Assembly (NCBI GenBank): GCA_965539935.1
Contig: CBETVX010000018.1
Coordinates: forward strand, 1-52,795
Source: CBETVX01 sp965539935
GTDB taxonomy: Bacteria; Bacillota; Clostridia; Peptostreptococcales; Caminicellaceae
Direction of reading: 5' to 3'
DNA: 52,795 bases
The notes below the pieces were generated by a model, which was not told the DNA's origin, did no database searches, and was given only the letters and a program-made list of their open reading frames with translations. The translations under genes were made by a program, and so were the position numbers. This document shows, in pieces, positions 1 through 8,906 of this stretch (its first letter is position 1; every line of letters starts with the position of its first letter).

Positions 1-690
1 CCTGATTAATCTTAATTCCTTAAGTTTGTCTATAAGCATCATGACCTCAGTTTTAGTGCTTACATCTAATCTTTTCCACATTATTTGGATAGTCCTAGGG
101 GATTTTTCAAATGTTTTTACAAGTTTCCTATCTAAAAATATAGTCTTTATTGAATTCCAATCCTCATAGTTATTTACTATATAGTCTATTAACTTGTCCA
201 TTTCTTTATTTTCCATAAGGGTGGTAGTCTCATATATTATTTCACCACCGGTACTTTCTATAATATCCTCAACAGATAACTGGATAAATTTCTCATGTAA
301 ATTTAAGATAGAATCATTATCAAGTCTAAATATGCTTTTAGTTCCCATATCTACTAACACTGAATCAATATTATTTTGACATGCAATCTGATATGTGGCA
401 AAGGCTAACAATCTATTTCCACCGGATAGGTTTATAACTAGCTTATCCCTTTTAAATTCATTAATAATATCAGTAATGGAAGCATAATCATCATTTTCAA
501 TAATTCTACCTTCAATCTCAATATTATCTATCCTTCTATATATGAATTCTTTAACTTCTGAAAATATATCTTTACTTTCTTCTTTATTATCATGAATAAA
601 TATGGATTTTTTAGGTTTGAGCATAAGATTTGCTATTATATTTTGATCATTGTATTCACTTAAAAAGTTTATCAGAACTTTACACTCCAC
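1..690 (-). CDS. CARF-domain protein, DUF1887 (Card1/Can2-like), N-terminal part only
   Basis: The minus strand is open from a GTG at 690 to the window edge, giving the first 230 residues; the rest lies outside. An AGGTGA box sits 5 nt before the GTG. The protein opens with VLINFLSEYNDQNI and has a Rossmann-like half with NLSGGNRLLAF at about 87-97, the nucleotide-binding loop pattern of CARF domains in DUF1887 proteins. In that family (Card1, Can2) the CARF domain senses cyclic oligoadenylate and a C-terminal PD-(D/E)xK domain cuts nucleic acid. The nuclease part is not visible here, so that activity is inferred. It lies just beyond the terminator of a type I-B array, yet its usual signal comes from type III complexes, none of which is in this window. 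Confidence 0.62.
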   Translation of the reverse strand, partial: MECKVLINFLSEYNDQNIIANLMLKPKKSIFIHDNKEESKDIFSEVKEFIYRRIDNIEIEGRIIENDDYASITDIINEFKRDKLVINLSGGNRLLAFATYQIACQNNIDSVLVDMGTKSIFRLDNDSILNLHEKFIQLSVEDIIESTGGEIIYETTTLMENKEMDKLIDYIVNNYEDWNSIKTIFLDRKLVKTFEKSPRTIQIMWKRLDVSTKTEVMMLIDKLKELRLIR

Positions 691-777
691 TTAAGTCACC
701 TACTTTATTGGTAATATGGTAATTATTCTATAGTATAATGGGAATTTCCTTTTAATTACTCTAAATAATTAGTAAAA

Positions 778-803
778 AAATACCATCGGTTTCGATGGTA
801 TTT
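778..803 (-). terminator. Terminator of the CRISPR array
   Basis: An 11-bp perfect stem (778-788 with 793-803, TACCATCG core) with loop GTTT is followed on the minus strand by seven T. It sits about 40 bp past the trailer-end repeat, so it would stop array transcription before the CARF gene. A very similar hairpin flanks the relict array at 11331-11360. Confidence 0.8.
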
Positions 804-840
804 ATCTCCCCTATTAGTTAAAGTAATACTATTGTCATCA

Positions 841-2202
841 AGATGAATTCCTTATAGGTAGGCTAGTAACCATAAGGATTTACAGTAAATGGCTTGTCAG
901 AGAAGTGTTTCAATTCCTTATAGGTAGGCTAGTAACTTAAATGAGTTTTTACGGAAATGAAAAGAAATTATAGTTTCAATTCCTTATAGGTAGGCTAGTA
1001 ACCTTAAACCTGATACCGATTATTCTGTACGTATTAGGACGTTTCAATTCCTTATAGGTAGGCTAGTAACAGCACCAATAAATTGAGACATGTTAGGCTT
1101 TAAGTGAGTTTCAATTCCTTATAGGTAAGCTAGTAACCATCAGCACCTTTAACTGTACTTCTATCAAGGTCTAGGTTTCAATTCCTTATAGGTAGGCTAG
1201 TAACCCTGTTTCTCCTGTTTCTAGGTTTTTTATAGTAATTAGTTTCAATTCCTTATAGGTAGGCTAGTAACCATATGATGTTGCATTGTATGTTTTACTG
1301 CTTCCGGGGTTTCAATTCCTTATAGGTAGGCTAGTAACCCATTTCATCTTTAGTATATATTATGTATTTTAGCTTGTTTCAATTCCTTATAGGTAGGCTA
1401 GTAACAAGAACTGAAGCAAAGGGGGATTCACATGTGAAATAGTTTCAATTCCTTATAGGTAGGCTAGTAACCGGACTTAACGCTGAAGAAATAAGCAAAA
1501 AATACGGGTTTCAATTCCTTATAGGTAGGCTAGTAACGTTATTGACTTTATGTTTTTTATCTTGAAAATCTCTGTTTCAATTCCTTATAGGTAGGCTAGT
1601 AACAAAAAAGGACAAAAGAAAGGGGAGAGGATAGGATACGGTTTCAATTCCTTATAGGTAGGCTAGTAACTTAAGACCATTCCTGAAGTCTTATTACATC
1701 TTCCTGTTTCAATTCCTTATAGGTAGGCTAGTAACGGAGCAGAAAATGCTGAAGTTCCTAAGGGCTTTACCCGGTTTCAATTCCTTATAGGTAGGCTAGT
1801 AACGACTACTTACAGTCAATACAACTGAATCCCATTGTCAGTTTCAATTCCTTATAGGTAGGCTAGTAACGCAATTGCAAAACTTGATACTGTGCTGCTT
1901 AATATGTTTCAATTCCTTATAGGTAGGCTAGTAACTAGACGACTAATACAATTTGAACATAATATATATTTGTTTCAATTCCTTATAGGTAGGCTAGTAA
2001 CGCTCAAGGACTCTTTTTCTTTTTTGATATAACTGAGTTTCAATTCCTTATAGGTAGGCTAGTAACTTATGTTAATTGACCATTTAGGTATTGTTTTTAA
2101 TAGGTTTCAATTCCTTATAGGTAGGCTAGTAACTAGGAGGTTGTGATATAGACCTATAGAAGTTTCTTCTGAGTTTCAATTCCTTATAGGTAGGCTAGTA
2201 AC
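841..2202 (-). CRISPR. CRISPR array, 21 repeats and 20 spacers, type I-B
   Basis: A 30-bp repeat recurs 21 times, starting at 841, 907, 973, 1041, 1108, 1175, 1242, 1309, 1376, 1442, 1508, 1574, 1641, 1706, 1774, 1841, 1906, 1972, 2037, 2104 and 2173. Spacers are 35-39 bp. Read on the minus strand, the repeat starts GTTACTAGCC and ends GGAATTGAAAC; the terminal ATTGAAAC is the usual 8-nt 5' handle of type I-B crRNA, so the array is transcribed leftward like the cas genes. The leftmost repeat (841-870) is degenerate at its crRNA 3' end, as expected of the trailer end, and the repeat at 1108 has one substitution. All others are identical. The newest spacer should be 2134-2172. No spacer visibly matches the window. 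Confidence 0.99.
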
Positions 2203-2320
2203 ACATTTTTCTATTGAAAATGCTATGTTTTATTTTTTCTATATTTGTTCAAAAAATCCTTCTTTTTTTTAAAGATTTTTTGCAAACAATTGAAAAGACT
2301 AAAAAGTTATAAAAAAATAA
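2203..2320 (-). promoter_or_regulatory. CRISPR leader
   Basis: This AT-rich, gene-free stretch lies between the intact leader-end repeat and the cas2-side hairpin. Its first 60 or so bases align without gaps to 11516-11577, next to the relict array, with about 48 of 62 positions identical. The best conserved blocks are TATGTTTTAT (2222-2231) and AAAAAATCCTTC. No convincing -35/-10 pair was found. Confidence 0.75.
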
Positions 2321-2321
2321 T

Positions 2322-2367
2322 TGTCGTCGACCTCCAGGGGGTTTTGCACTACTGGAGGTCGACGACA
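2322..2367 (-). terminator. Long hairpin between cas2 and the CRISPR leader
   Basis: A perfect 16-bp stem (2322-2337 with 2352-2367, core GACCTCCAG / CTGGAGGTC) has a 14-nt loop containing GTTTTGCA. It starts 47 bp past the cas2 stop, and on the minus strand is followed by AATTATTTTTTT, so it can end the cas operon. A shorter hairpin with the same inner stem and loop core lies at 11612-11642 in the relict locus, which suggests it belongs to the leader unit as well. Confidence 0.75.
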
Positions 2368-2413
2368 TTTTTTCTTTATTTAATTATGAAAATTTCATTT
2401 AACTTTAATTTAA

Positions 2414-2677
2414 CTATAGGAAGTTATCATCTCCACCTTTTTTGAGACCATATTCTTCCCTCTTTGAATAATTTTTTGTCCTAAAGGTATAAAATATAAC
2501 AGAATCCTCATCCTCATTTATTTTTCTAAGTATTTCTGATTTCAATTTTGTAAAATTCGCCTCAGAAATATCTCCTTCTAAAACTGAGTTTTGTACCCAA
2601 TACAGGTATTTTCTTGCAGTCTTTAATACTTTAGCCACTCTTTTACTATTTACATCATATACAAGTATAACAAACAT
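2414..2677 (-). CDS. cas2: CRISPR-associated endoribonuclease Cas2
   Basis: An 87-residue protein of usual Cas2 size with a ferredoxin-like fold. The first strand, MFVILVYDVN, carries the conserved Asp8, followed by the basic helix KRVAKVLKTARKYL. Cas2 dimers bridge two Cas1 dimers in the spacer-integration complex. It is the last gene of the operon, 3 bp after cas1, and is followed by a long hairpin terminator. The leader-end repeat starts 211 bp beyond its stop, the usual place for adaptation genes. Its nuclease activity is not needed for integration in studied systems. Confidence 0.95.
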   Translation of the reverse strand: MFVILVYDVNSKRVAKVLKTARKYLYWVQNSVLEGDISEANFTKLKSEILRKINEDEDSVIFYTFRTKNYSKREEYGLKKGGDDNFL

Positions 2678-2680
2678 ATT

Positions 2681-3673
2681 CTACCACCTTGAAATATATG
2701 GAGTATACTTTTCTTCTTCCATAAGATGTTTTTGAAGTTTATATAACTCCATTCTGATTAATCTTCGATACGATACTTTTCTTCCAAGACCTCTATGCTG
2801 TATAGTTGTTTTTAGTTTTCCATCAAATTCTTGTACAAATGACTTTCTTCCCTTGTCTTTAAGTAAAATTCCTCCCATATTATTTTCAAAATCTTTCTTT
2901 GTTATAATTTTCTTCCCTATCATATTAAAAATTATTCTATCAATTATGATCGGTTTAAATATCTCTGCTATGTCTAAATTGAGAGTAAATCTTCTAAAAT
3001 TTGTGGTGTGTAAATATCCTATTCTTGGGTCAAGATGAGTCTTGTAAATTTCGCTTAGAACTTGAACATATAATAGGGAATTTCCAAAACTTATTAGAGC
3101 ATTAAGTTCATTCTTGGGAGGCCTTTTACTTCGTCCTTCAAAAACAAAATCTTGATTATCAATGATAGTGTCAAAAGCTTTGTAGTATGCCTCCCTAATA
3201 TTCCCTTCTATTCCCATTAGTTCCGAAACATCTTGGCATTCTTGGATCTCACTAGAAAGGGTTACTATATTTTCTAAGGTATCTCCAACTTCTTTTTCTC
3301 TTTTATAATAATAATTTAAAACTTGGTATATATTTTTATAGCTTCCTTCTACGAAGGCCTTTGCTATCTTTAACCTTTTGCTATCATCATTATAATGCTC
3401 TGCTTGTTTTAATATCATATACCCTGAATTTAAATGTTCTCGAGGATAGAATGTTCCAGTATAATATTCATATCTATTGAAGAAGTGGATACATATTTCT
3501 TTTTGTGATATGAACTCTAAAAATCTTTTATTGAGAGTGACCTCTCCAAATATAAAAATGTCATTTATATCCTCAATGGGTAAATATTTTTTACCTTGTT
3601 CTGTTTCAAAATATATTGTATTATCCTTTCTTTTAAATTCACCATCATTAAAAACATATATATTCTTTTTCAC
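2681..3673 (-). CDS. cas1: CRISPR-associated integrase Cas1 (type I-B)
   Basis: A 330-residue Cas1, the metal-dependent endonuclease-integrase that inserts new spacers at the leader-end repeat. The catalytic set is visible: Glu156 in GIEGNIREAYY, His222 in IGYLHTTNF, and Asp234/Glu237 in NLDIAEIFKP. The N-terminal beta domain (about 1-75) precedes the all-helical catalytic domain. It lies 12 bp after cas4 and 3 bp before cas2, so the three adaptation genes form one block at the end of the operon. Length and motifs look intact, in keeping with an array of near-identical repeats. Confidence 0.97.
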   Translation of the reverse strand: MKKNIYVFNDGEFKRKDNTIYFETEQGKKYLPIEDINDIFIFGEVTLNKRFLEFISQKEICIHFFNRYEYYTGTFYPREHLNSGYMILKQAEHYNDDSKRLKIAKAFVEGSYKNIYQVLNYYYKREKEVGDTLENIVTLSSEIQECQDVSELMGIEGNIREAYYKAFDTIIDNQDFVFEGRSKRPPKNELNALISFGNSLLYVQVLSEIYKTHLDPRIGYLHTTNFRRFTLNLDIAEIFKPIIIDRIIFNMIGKKIITKKDFENNMGGILLKDKGRKSFVQEFDGKLKTTIQHRGLGRKVSYRRLIRMELYKLQKHLMEEEKYTPYISRW

Positions 3674-3685
3674 CCAATCAACCCC

Positions 3686-4186
3686 TTAGGAATAACAAAG
3701 TTCATTATAGGCACACTTTTTACAAAAATTTATTTTTTCAGCTTTTGGAGGTTTGTCTAAGTATATTATTCTAAGAATATCCTTTACAACTTTATCGATC
3801 TCTTTTTCAGCTTCCTCGGTTAATTCTACTTCTTCTTTTTTCCTTTCCTTAGGAAACATCAGAACCCCTTTGGCTTCTATTCCAGCTTCTTTAAGCTTCT
3901 TTAGGTAAAACAGCAACTGCATTCTTGCACTTTTCTTAAATTTTGATGTTTTTTTAACCTCACCAACTACAAGCTGTCCATTATCTTTTTTCATAATATC
4001 CACTTTTATATTTCCTATGGATATTTCTTTTTTATCCCTTTTATAACTTTCTTCATGGAGAAATCTCCCAATATCTATATTTGAATTATCTTGATCTGGA
4101 ACTAGCTGATGCGCCATTAGCCATACTTCCCTTTGGCATATGAAGTAGTACCAAATAAGGGTTCCGTTTACACTTATATCTTTCAT
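3686..4186 (-). CDS. cas4: CRISPR-associated exonuclease Cas4
   Basis: A 166-residue RecB-family nuclease. Four cysteines that would hold the Fe-S cluster are in place: Cys17 in FICQREVW, and Cys155, Cys158 and Cys164 in the C-terminal CKKCAYNELC. The nuclease core has GRFLHE near residue 60 and the motif GEVKKTSK. Cas4 trims prespacers and checks the PAM before Cas1-Cas2 integration. It lies between cas3 and cas1, 25 bp after cas3. Confidence 0.95.
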   Translation of the reverse strand: MKDISVNGTLIWYYFICQREVWLMAHQLVPDQDNSNIDIGRFLHEESYKRDKKEISIGNIKVDIMKKDNGQLVVGEVKKTSKFKKSARMQLLFYLKKLKEAGIEAKGVLMFPKERKKEEVELTEEAEKEIDKVVKDILRIIYLDKPPKAEKINFCKKCAYNELCYS

Positions 4187-4211
4187 AGGCTACACCTCAA
4201 AAAATATATTA

Positions 4212-6695
4212 TTAGAAGCATAAAGTCATATTCTCCCAGCCTTCTTTATAAAAACCAGTTTCATCACTATATCTATCATTTATATCATCATAATTTACTC
4301 TATAAAGAGTTAGTTTATTATTCATCGGTTCTAATCCTTTTACATATTTTCTATTTACTGATATTATATAGCTTTTAAAATCTTTTCTTAATCTTAGATA
4401 ATTTAACTTTCTTTTATTAAAATCCCTTTCTCTTAAAACTTGATTAATATAATCATCTAGTATTTTGATGGCTTCATCATCAATTTCTATAAACACATCC
4501 ACCACATCTAAATCGTCTTCTATTAATTTAAATTCAGAAATACTCTCCCTATGACCTTCTTTAAAGAAAAAGAAGTTTTGTATTGCACTCCAAATTTCTT
4601 TTGAACTATCTTGATTTTTCCTTTCATTTAATTTCCCGAAATACTCATTTATTGTGTTGAAGAAATCTCTTTCCATTAATACTGATTTATCCTTTAAAAA
4701 TTCTGTTACTATATCTAAGTCTGCCTTACCATAAACCCACGCACCATATCTTATACCCTTTTCAGTATTTAAATTGACTAAATGTACTTCTCCCATTATG
4801 ATTTTGTTCCAACTTCTATTGCATCTTCCAGCTACTTGAATTATCGAATCCATTGGTCCAATATCCCTTACCACTATATCAAAGTCTAAATCTACACCTG
4901 CCTCTACCATTTGTGTAGATATTACAATTGGTTTATTATTCATATTCTTTCTTATGGCTTTTATTCTATTCAGTCTTTGTTTAGGTATTATATTTGAAGA
5001 TAAATAATACATCTTCCTAGTTATATCCTCATCAATGAGTTTTTTTTTGATTTTATTGTATACATCTATGGATGAACTTATTGTATTTAGTACTACTAAA
5101 TATGATTTTTGAGGATTAATATTTTCAATAAACATATCAACAAATTCATCAATATTTTTCTTTTCTAGATCTATATAAAGTTTGTTTCTAGAGAGGTTCT
5201 CAAAATATTTGATATGATTGTTACCTACTAGTTCTTTGGCTTCATCCCTTTCAAATATAAGGGGTTTTGTTGCCGTTAACAATATGATATAGCACTTTAA
5301 GTGCTTTGCTAAAAGTCTAAAAATTCTTCTTACAAGCTTCCAGTATTTTAAAGGGATGTTTTGAACTTCATCTAGTATAATGATAGAGCCTGCTATATTA
5401 TGATATTTCTTTAGAAAGGAGTTTTTAAAGCCTATTATGGTATGTAGTAGCTGTATAAATGTGGTCACAATTATTTCCGACTCCCATGCTTCAACTAAAA
5501 GCAATGATTTATCCAAGGGCTTATCTTCCTTTTTTTCTCTATATGTTATATCTGCTAAATGATGATGCTTCAATAAGTAATCATTTTTATTTTCTTCAAA
5601 GTCTTCAATTTGACCCAATATTTCTTCAATGACTTCGTAGTTTTGATCAATAATACTGGTAAAGGGAAGTGAGTAAATTATTCTAGGTTTATAGCCCTTT
5701 TCAACAAAAATTCTTTTCCTTAGCTTTATAGCAGCAGATAATGATGTCAATGTCTTTCCACTTCCTGTAGGTGAGGTGATAGTTAAAAGCTTATCTTCTA
5801 ATCGTATATCTTTAATGTTTTTTATAACATCTTCATACACAGAGTTCCGTATACCATTCATAGTATTGATATCTTTTATAGTTGTATTAAATTTTTTAAC
5901 TTCTGTTCTATATGTATCAACTATATTTGGTGGTATATCTATATTTTTTCTCATTTCCTTTTCAACTTCAGCTGCATCTCTTTTATCTGATTCTATTAAA
6001 GATGAAAATAAAAATAAAATTAATACAAATATTTTCCCTTTTTTTTCTTCATCAAACTCGCTGATAAGTGTATCATAATATTCCTCTAAATCAGCCATAA
6101 CAAGCATCCAGTTTTCTTTAAAATCTATTAAGTCTAAATCAATTCCCAAGTCCTTATATTCCTCTTTTATTACTATTTCATTATTTATTAAATTATCAAT
6201 TTGAGTAGGGACATTTCGAAGTTCATCCTTTATAGCCTTGAATACATAGATGAAATTTTCAGATTCTAAATCTTCAGCTTCCACTATGTCTTCTTCTATA
6301 TCTCTTAAATCTCCATGATGATGCAATATACAAAAGTAAATAATTAGAGGAAGAATCCTCAACTCTTCCCCTAGCTCAATATTATTTTTTTTTATATAAT
6401 TCTCAGTAATATATGCACCAAAAACAGCAGAAATAAAACCATGATGGGATAAACTGCCATGACTTTCATTTTCTTTTTTTAAGTATTCTTGAAAAAAACC
6501 CGTGTATTTTCCGAAATCATGACAACCACCCATTAATCTCCCTATTTCTTTTAAAATATCTCTATCATCCAAAGGTGAGTCTTGAATTATCGCTTTTACT
6601 TTTTCTCCAACATTGTTTAAATGAATCTTTAGTGTTTTTGAGTAAATTATTTCTCCCTTTTCAATCTCTAAATGAGAATAAAATTTAGTTTTCAT
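4212..6695 (-). CDS. cas3: CRISPR-associated helicase-nuclease Cas3 (HD plus DExH)
   Basis: Effector nuclease of the type I-B Cascade. The N-terminal HD nuclease shows GGCHDFGKY with His59-Asp60 and a downstream LHHHGD. The SF2 helicase follows, with Walker A PTGSGKT, the DExH variant LDEVQ, TAT in motif III, and the motif VI region IQVAGRCNR. Cas3 is recruited to the R-loop and degrades target DNA 3' to 5'. I chose ATG at 6695 because AAGGTGG lies 8 nt upstream; a GTG at 6707 falls inside that ribosome site. The protein is then 827 residues and looks intact. cas5 lies immediately upstream. Confidence 0.96.
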   Translation of the reverse strand: MKTKFYSHLEIEKGEIIYSKTLKIHLNNVGEKVKAIIQDSPLDDRDILKEIGRLMGGCHDFGKYTGFFQEYLKKENESHGSLSHHGFISAVFGAYITENYIKKNNIELGEELRILPLIIYFCILHHHGDLRDIEEDIVEAEDLESENFIYVFKAIKDELRNVPTQIDNLINNEIVIKEEYKDLGIDLDLIDFKENWMLVMADLEEYYDTLISEFDEEKKGKIFVLILFLFSSLIESDKRDAAEVEKEMRKNIDIPPNIVDTYRTEVKKFNTTIKDINTMNGIRNSVYEDVIKNIKDIRLEDKLLTITSPTGSGKTLTSLSAAIKLRKRIFVEKGYKPRIIYSLPFTSIIDQNYEVIEEILGQIEDFEENKNDYLLKHHHLADITYREKKEDKPLDKSLLLVEAWESEIIVTTFIQLLHTIIGFKNSFLKKYHNIAGSIIILDEVQNIPLKYWKLVRRIFRLLAKHLKCYIILLTATKPLIFERDEAKELVGNNHIKYFENLSRNKLYIDLEKKNIDEFVDMFIENINPQKSYLVVLNTISSSIDVYNKIKKKLIDEDITRKMYYLSSNIIPKQRLNRIKAIRKNMNNKPIVISTQMVEAGVDLDFDIVVRDIGPMDSIIQVAGRCNRSWNKIIMGEVHLVNLNTEKGIRYGAWVYGKADLDIVTEFLKDKSVLMERDFFNTINEYFGKLNERKNQDSSKEIWSAIQNFFFFKEGHRESISEFKLIEDDLDVVDVFIEIDDEAIKILDDYINQVLRERDFNKRKLNYLRLRKDFKSYIISVNRKYVKGLEPMNNKLTLYRVNYDDINDRYSDETGFYKEGWENMTLCF

Positions 6696-6709
6696 ATTTT
6701 TATCCACCT

Positions 6710-7489
6710 TTATAAAAATATGATGTTTTCTATTATTTCTTCATCAGTTTTTTCATTATATCGAATTTCGTAAAAAGGTTTCTTTAGTTTTGCAAATATA
6801 CTATTTCCGTTAATTTCAATGGTATAATTAGCTATTTCCTTAGGTTTTCTATTATTATCAAATTCCCTTACCATTCTTTCTTTGTTGTATTGCAGCATCT
6901 TACCCTCTTTACTTCTAAAAGCTAGTCCCCTATCCTCTAAATAGTCCATATTTATTATTGATTTGATATTGTTATAATCATTATTTTTTATAAATTTAAT
7001 ATTTTCATTATCTATATAATCTACATACTCAACACCACATATAAATTCACTTAATCCAAGGTATGGTGGGTATACATATCTTTTTTCTTGTGTTCTTTTT
7101 TCAAGTTCTTCCATTATCTGATGGTCCCTATGTGAAAAATATATTCTATAGCATATTCTTGATTGTAATGGGAAAATTAGCTCTGTTGGTATTTGTGTAT
7201 GTCCTCCACTTCCATTGAATTCTGAAAAGGATTTTGTTCTTACATAATTTACTGTTTGCATAACCTTTTTTAATCCACTTTTTATAGATATTGCTATCTT
7301 AGTATCTTTCATATTGAACTTATCATAATAACTATCCCTTTCGTATCCAAGTATACCTGCAAGGATACCAATTACTGTTGGTGGTGGAGGAAAAGTGTAG
7401 CTTAAAGACGATGAGTTAGTATAATATTTTCTGAAATGTGCGGTTTTTCCCCATATATCAAATATGAGTAATGAATTTATATTATCCAT
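6710..7489 (-). CDS. cas5: Cascade subunit Cas5 (type I-B)
   Basis: A 259-residue RAMP protein. In Cascade, Cas5 caps the 5' handle of the crRNA and contacts Cas8. The N-terminal strand FDIWGKTAHFRKYYTNSSS and the FPPPPTVIGILAGILGY segment are the typical Cas5h/Hmari-type opening. It starts 12 bp after cas7 and ends just before cas3, so it is co-transcribed with both. Cas6 is present separately, so Cas5 is not expected to process crRNA here, unlike in type I-C. Confidence 0.94.
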   Translation of the reverse strand: MDNINSLLIFDIWGKTAHFRKYYTNSSSLSYTFPPPPTVIGILAGILGYERDSYYDKFNMKDTKIAISIKSGLKKVMQTVNYVRTKSFSEFNGSGGHTQIPTELIFPLQSRICYRIYFSHRDHQIMEELEKRTQEKRYVYPPYLGLSEFICGVEYVDYIDNENIKFIKNNDYNNIKSIINMDYLEDRGLAFRSKEGKMLQYNKERMVREFDNNRKPKEIANYTIEINGNSIFAKLKKPFYEIRYNEKTDEEIIENIIFL

Positions 7490-7501
7490 TTTTAATCACC
7501 A

Positions 7502-8446
7502 CTATATTATGGATTTTAATTTTGATTTAAGTTCATCGGATAGCAAATTTTTAAATGTATCAGTTTTATTTCCATCGGATATTTTTAAAGCCTCATTATG
7601 CCAAAAATGTATTGCTTTTATTCTATCTTTATATGCTTCAAAAACATTAATGAGTTTACAAATATTAAGTGTTAAATCAGAAATATTTCTAATGTATTCT
7701 GTTTCCTTATCTTCAATATTAATATAATCTCTTAAATCTCCTATAAATGTTTCATCATCCATATATTCAACTCTAATAACTAATCTTGGATATTGTCCAA
7801 CTTTACTACGGGTAGCCATAAGTGGGATAGCCTTTACTAATGCTTCATCTAAAAGCTCAATATCTTTCTCTTTAAGATTTGTTTTTTCTCCCCTTTTGGC
7901 ACTTACTATTCCATGGAAAGCTAAAAAGGAATAATAAACTCTATAGTCTTTGCCCATTGCTCCTTGGTCCTTAGTAGCCTCTGATGAGAAATGAGATGTT
8001 ATTCCATTGGAATCTACTAATTGAACCTTGTTTAGTGAATAACCCCAGTTAAATTGAACTGGCCCTATAAAGTTTCCTGACATGCCCTTCCCTTCAGCAC
8101 CTTTGATTGGTAATGTAGCTCCAAACAATCTCATATCTATTAAAGTATCTAATAACATATCTTTATTTTCCTTAGATGAAATATCTATTTTTTTATCTCC
8201 CTTTTTTTCTTCAAATATACCTTGTAATCTTTGAGTTGCAGTTACAGCTTTATCTTCAGGTTTGGAAACAAATATTTCATATCCCTTTTCATCTAAATAA
8301 TCTCTTACATATCTCTTTAACCTCAAATCACTAACTAGATTTTTTTGGCTCTCATAATCCATCCTTGGTCTATTTTCATCGTCTGGGTCTCCATTTGGAT
8401 TACAAAGTTTTGCATCATAAAGAAATAAAATCTCACTATTATTCAT
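7502..8446 (-). CDS. cas7: Cascade backbone subunit Cas7 (Csh2)
   Basis: A 314-residue Csh2-family RAMP that polymerises along the crRNA spacer as the Cascade backbone. The opening ILFLYDAKLCNPNGDPDDEN and the segment MRLFGATLPIKG, followed by GPVQFNWGYSLN, are characteristic of this family. A GGGGGAT ribosome site precedes the ATG. It sits between cas8b (13 bp) and cas5 (12 bp). No truncation is apparent. Confidence 0.95.
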   Translation of the reverse strand: MNNSEILFLYDAKLCNPNGDPDDENRPRMDYESQKNLVSDLRLKRYVRDYLDEKGYEIFVSKPEDKAVTATQRLQGIFEEKKGDKKIDISSKENKDMLLDTLIDMRLFGATLPIKGAEGKGMSGNFIGPVQFNWGYSLNKVQLVDSNGITSHFSSEATKDQGAMGKDYRVYYSFLAFHGIVSAKRGEKTNLKEKDIELLDEALVKAIPLMATRSKVGQYPRLVIRVEYMDDETFIGDLRDYINIEDKETEYIRNISDLTLNICKLINVFEAYKDRIKAIHFWHNEALKISDGNKTDTFKNLLSDELKSKLKSII

Positions 8447-8459
8447 GTTTTATCCCCCT

Positions 8460-8906
8460 TTATTTAATGTTCTTATAATTAATTCTCATCATATTGTTAA
8501 AGCTGTATCCCGATAGTATATATAGGACATTTTCTTGATTACTTAATTTCCAATTATTACGATGTTTAAGCCATAATTTATTACATGTACCGTAAATGTT
8601 ATTGTTTAAATACAAAAGATGTACTTTCTTAACCTCACCAGTTTCTTTGTTTTTTATAATAGTCTTATATTGTTTTAGCTTTTCAGTCATTTCTAAAATT
8701 AATCTATCTATTTTTAATGTTGTCATCCCTTGATAATTAAGTTTATTTAATATTGGTTCAGAAGATAAATCTGCATTTCTCTGGGCATTTCCTACTTCCC
8801 CTATTAGATATCCAAGTAAAAACAGAGCACATTGTCCTTCATCATAACTCATTTCTTCAATAAACTTTTTTATTCTTTCATCAAAACTTAATATCCCTGT
8901 TTCCAT
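8460..8906 (-). CDS. Possible internal start in cas8b giving a Cas11b small subunit
   Basis: Within cas8b, in frame, an ATG at 8906 (codon 504) is preceded by GGAGGGAG; GGAGG lies at 8918-8922, 11 nt before the ATG. The product would be 148 residues of mostly helical sequence starting METGILSFDERIKKF, near the size of Cas11 proteins. Internal translation of the small subunit from cas8 is established for several type I-B, I-C and I-D systems. Here it is an inference from the ribosome site, the reading frame and the lack of any other cas11. The spacing is longer than ideal. Confidence 0.45.
   Translation of the reverse strand: METGILSFDERIKKFIEEMSYDEGQCALFLLGYLIGEVGNAQRNADLSSEPILNKLNYQGMTTLKIDRLILEMTEKLKQYKTIIKNKETGEVKKVHLLYLNNNIYGTCNKLWLKHRNNWKLSNQENVLYILSGYSFNNMMRINYKNIK

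Noticed and set aside
841..2202. Reading the array as transcribed on the plus strand
   Set aside because: The ATTGAAAC handle, the degenerate repeat at the left end and the leader match on the right all point to minus-strand transcription.
841..2202. Self-targeting spacers
   Set aside because: No spacer was seen to match another place in the window by eye; the rest of the genome cannot be checked here.
2322..2367. Long inverted repeat as the end of an insertion sequence
   Set aside because: The two arms form one compact hairpin with a short loop. No transposase or target duplication is near, and the second copy sits in a matching CRISPR context.
2245..2445. 66-residue plus-strand frame in the CRISPR leader
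   Set aside because: It spans the leader, the hairpin and the 3' end of cas2, and is mostly A/T runs read as Phe and Lys.
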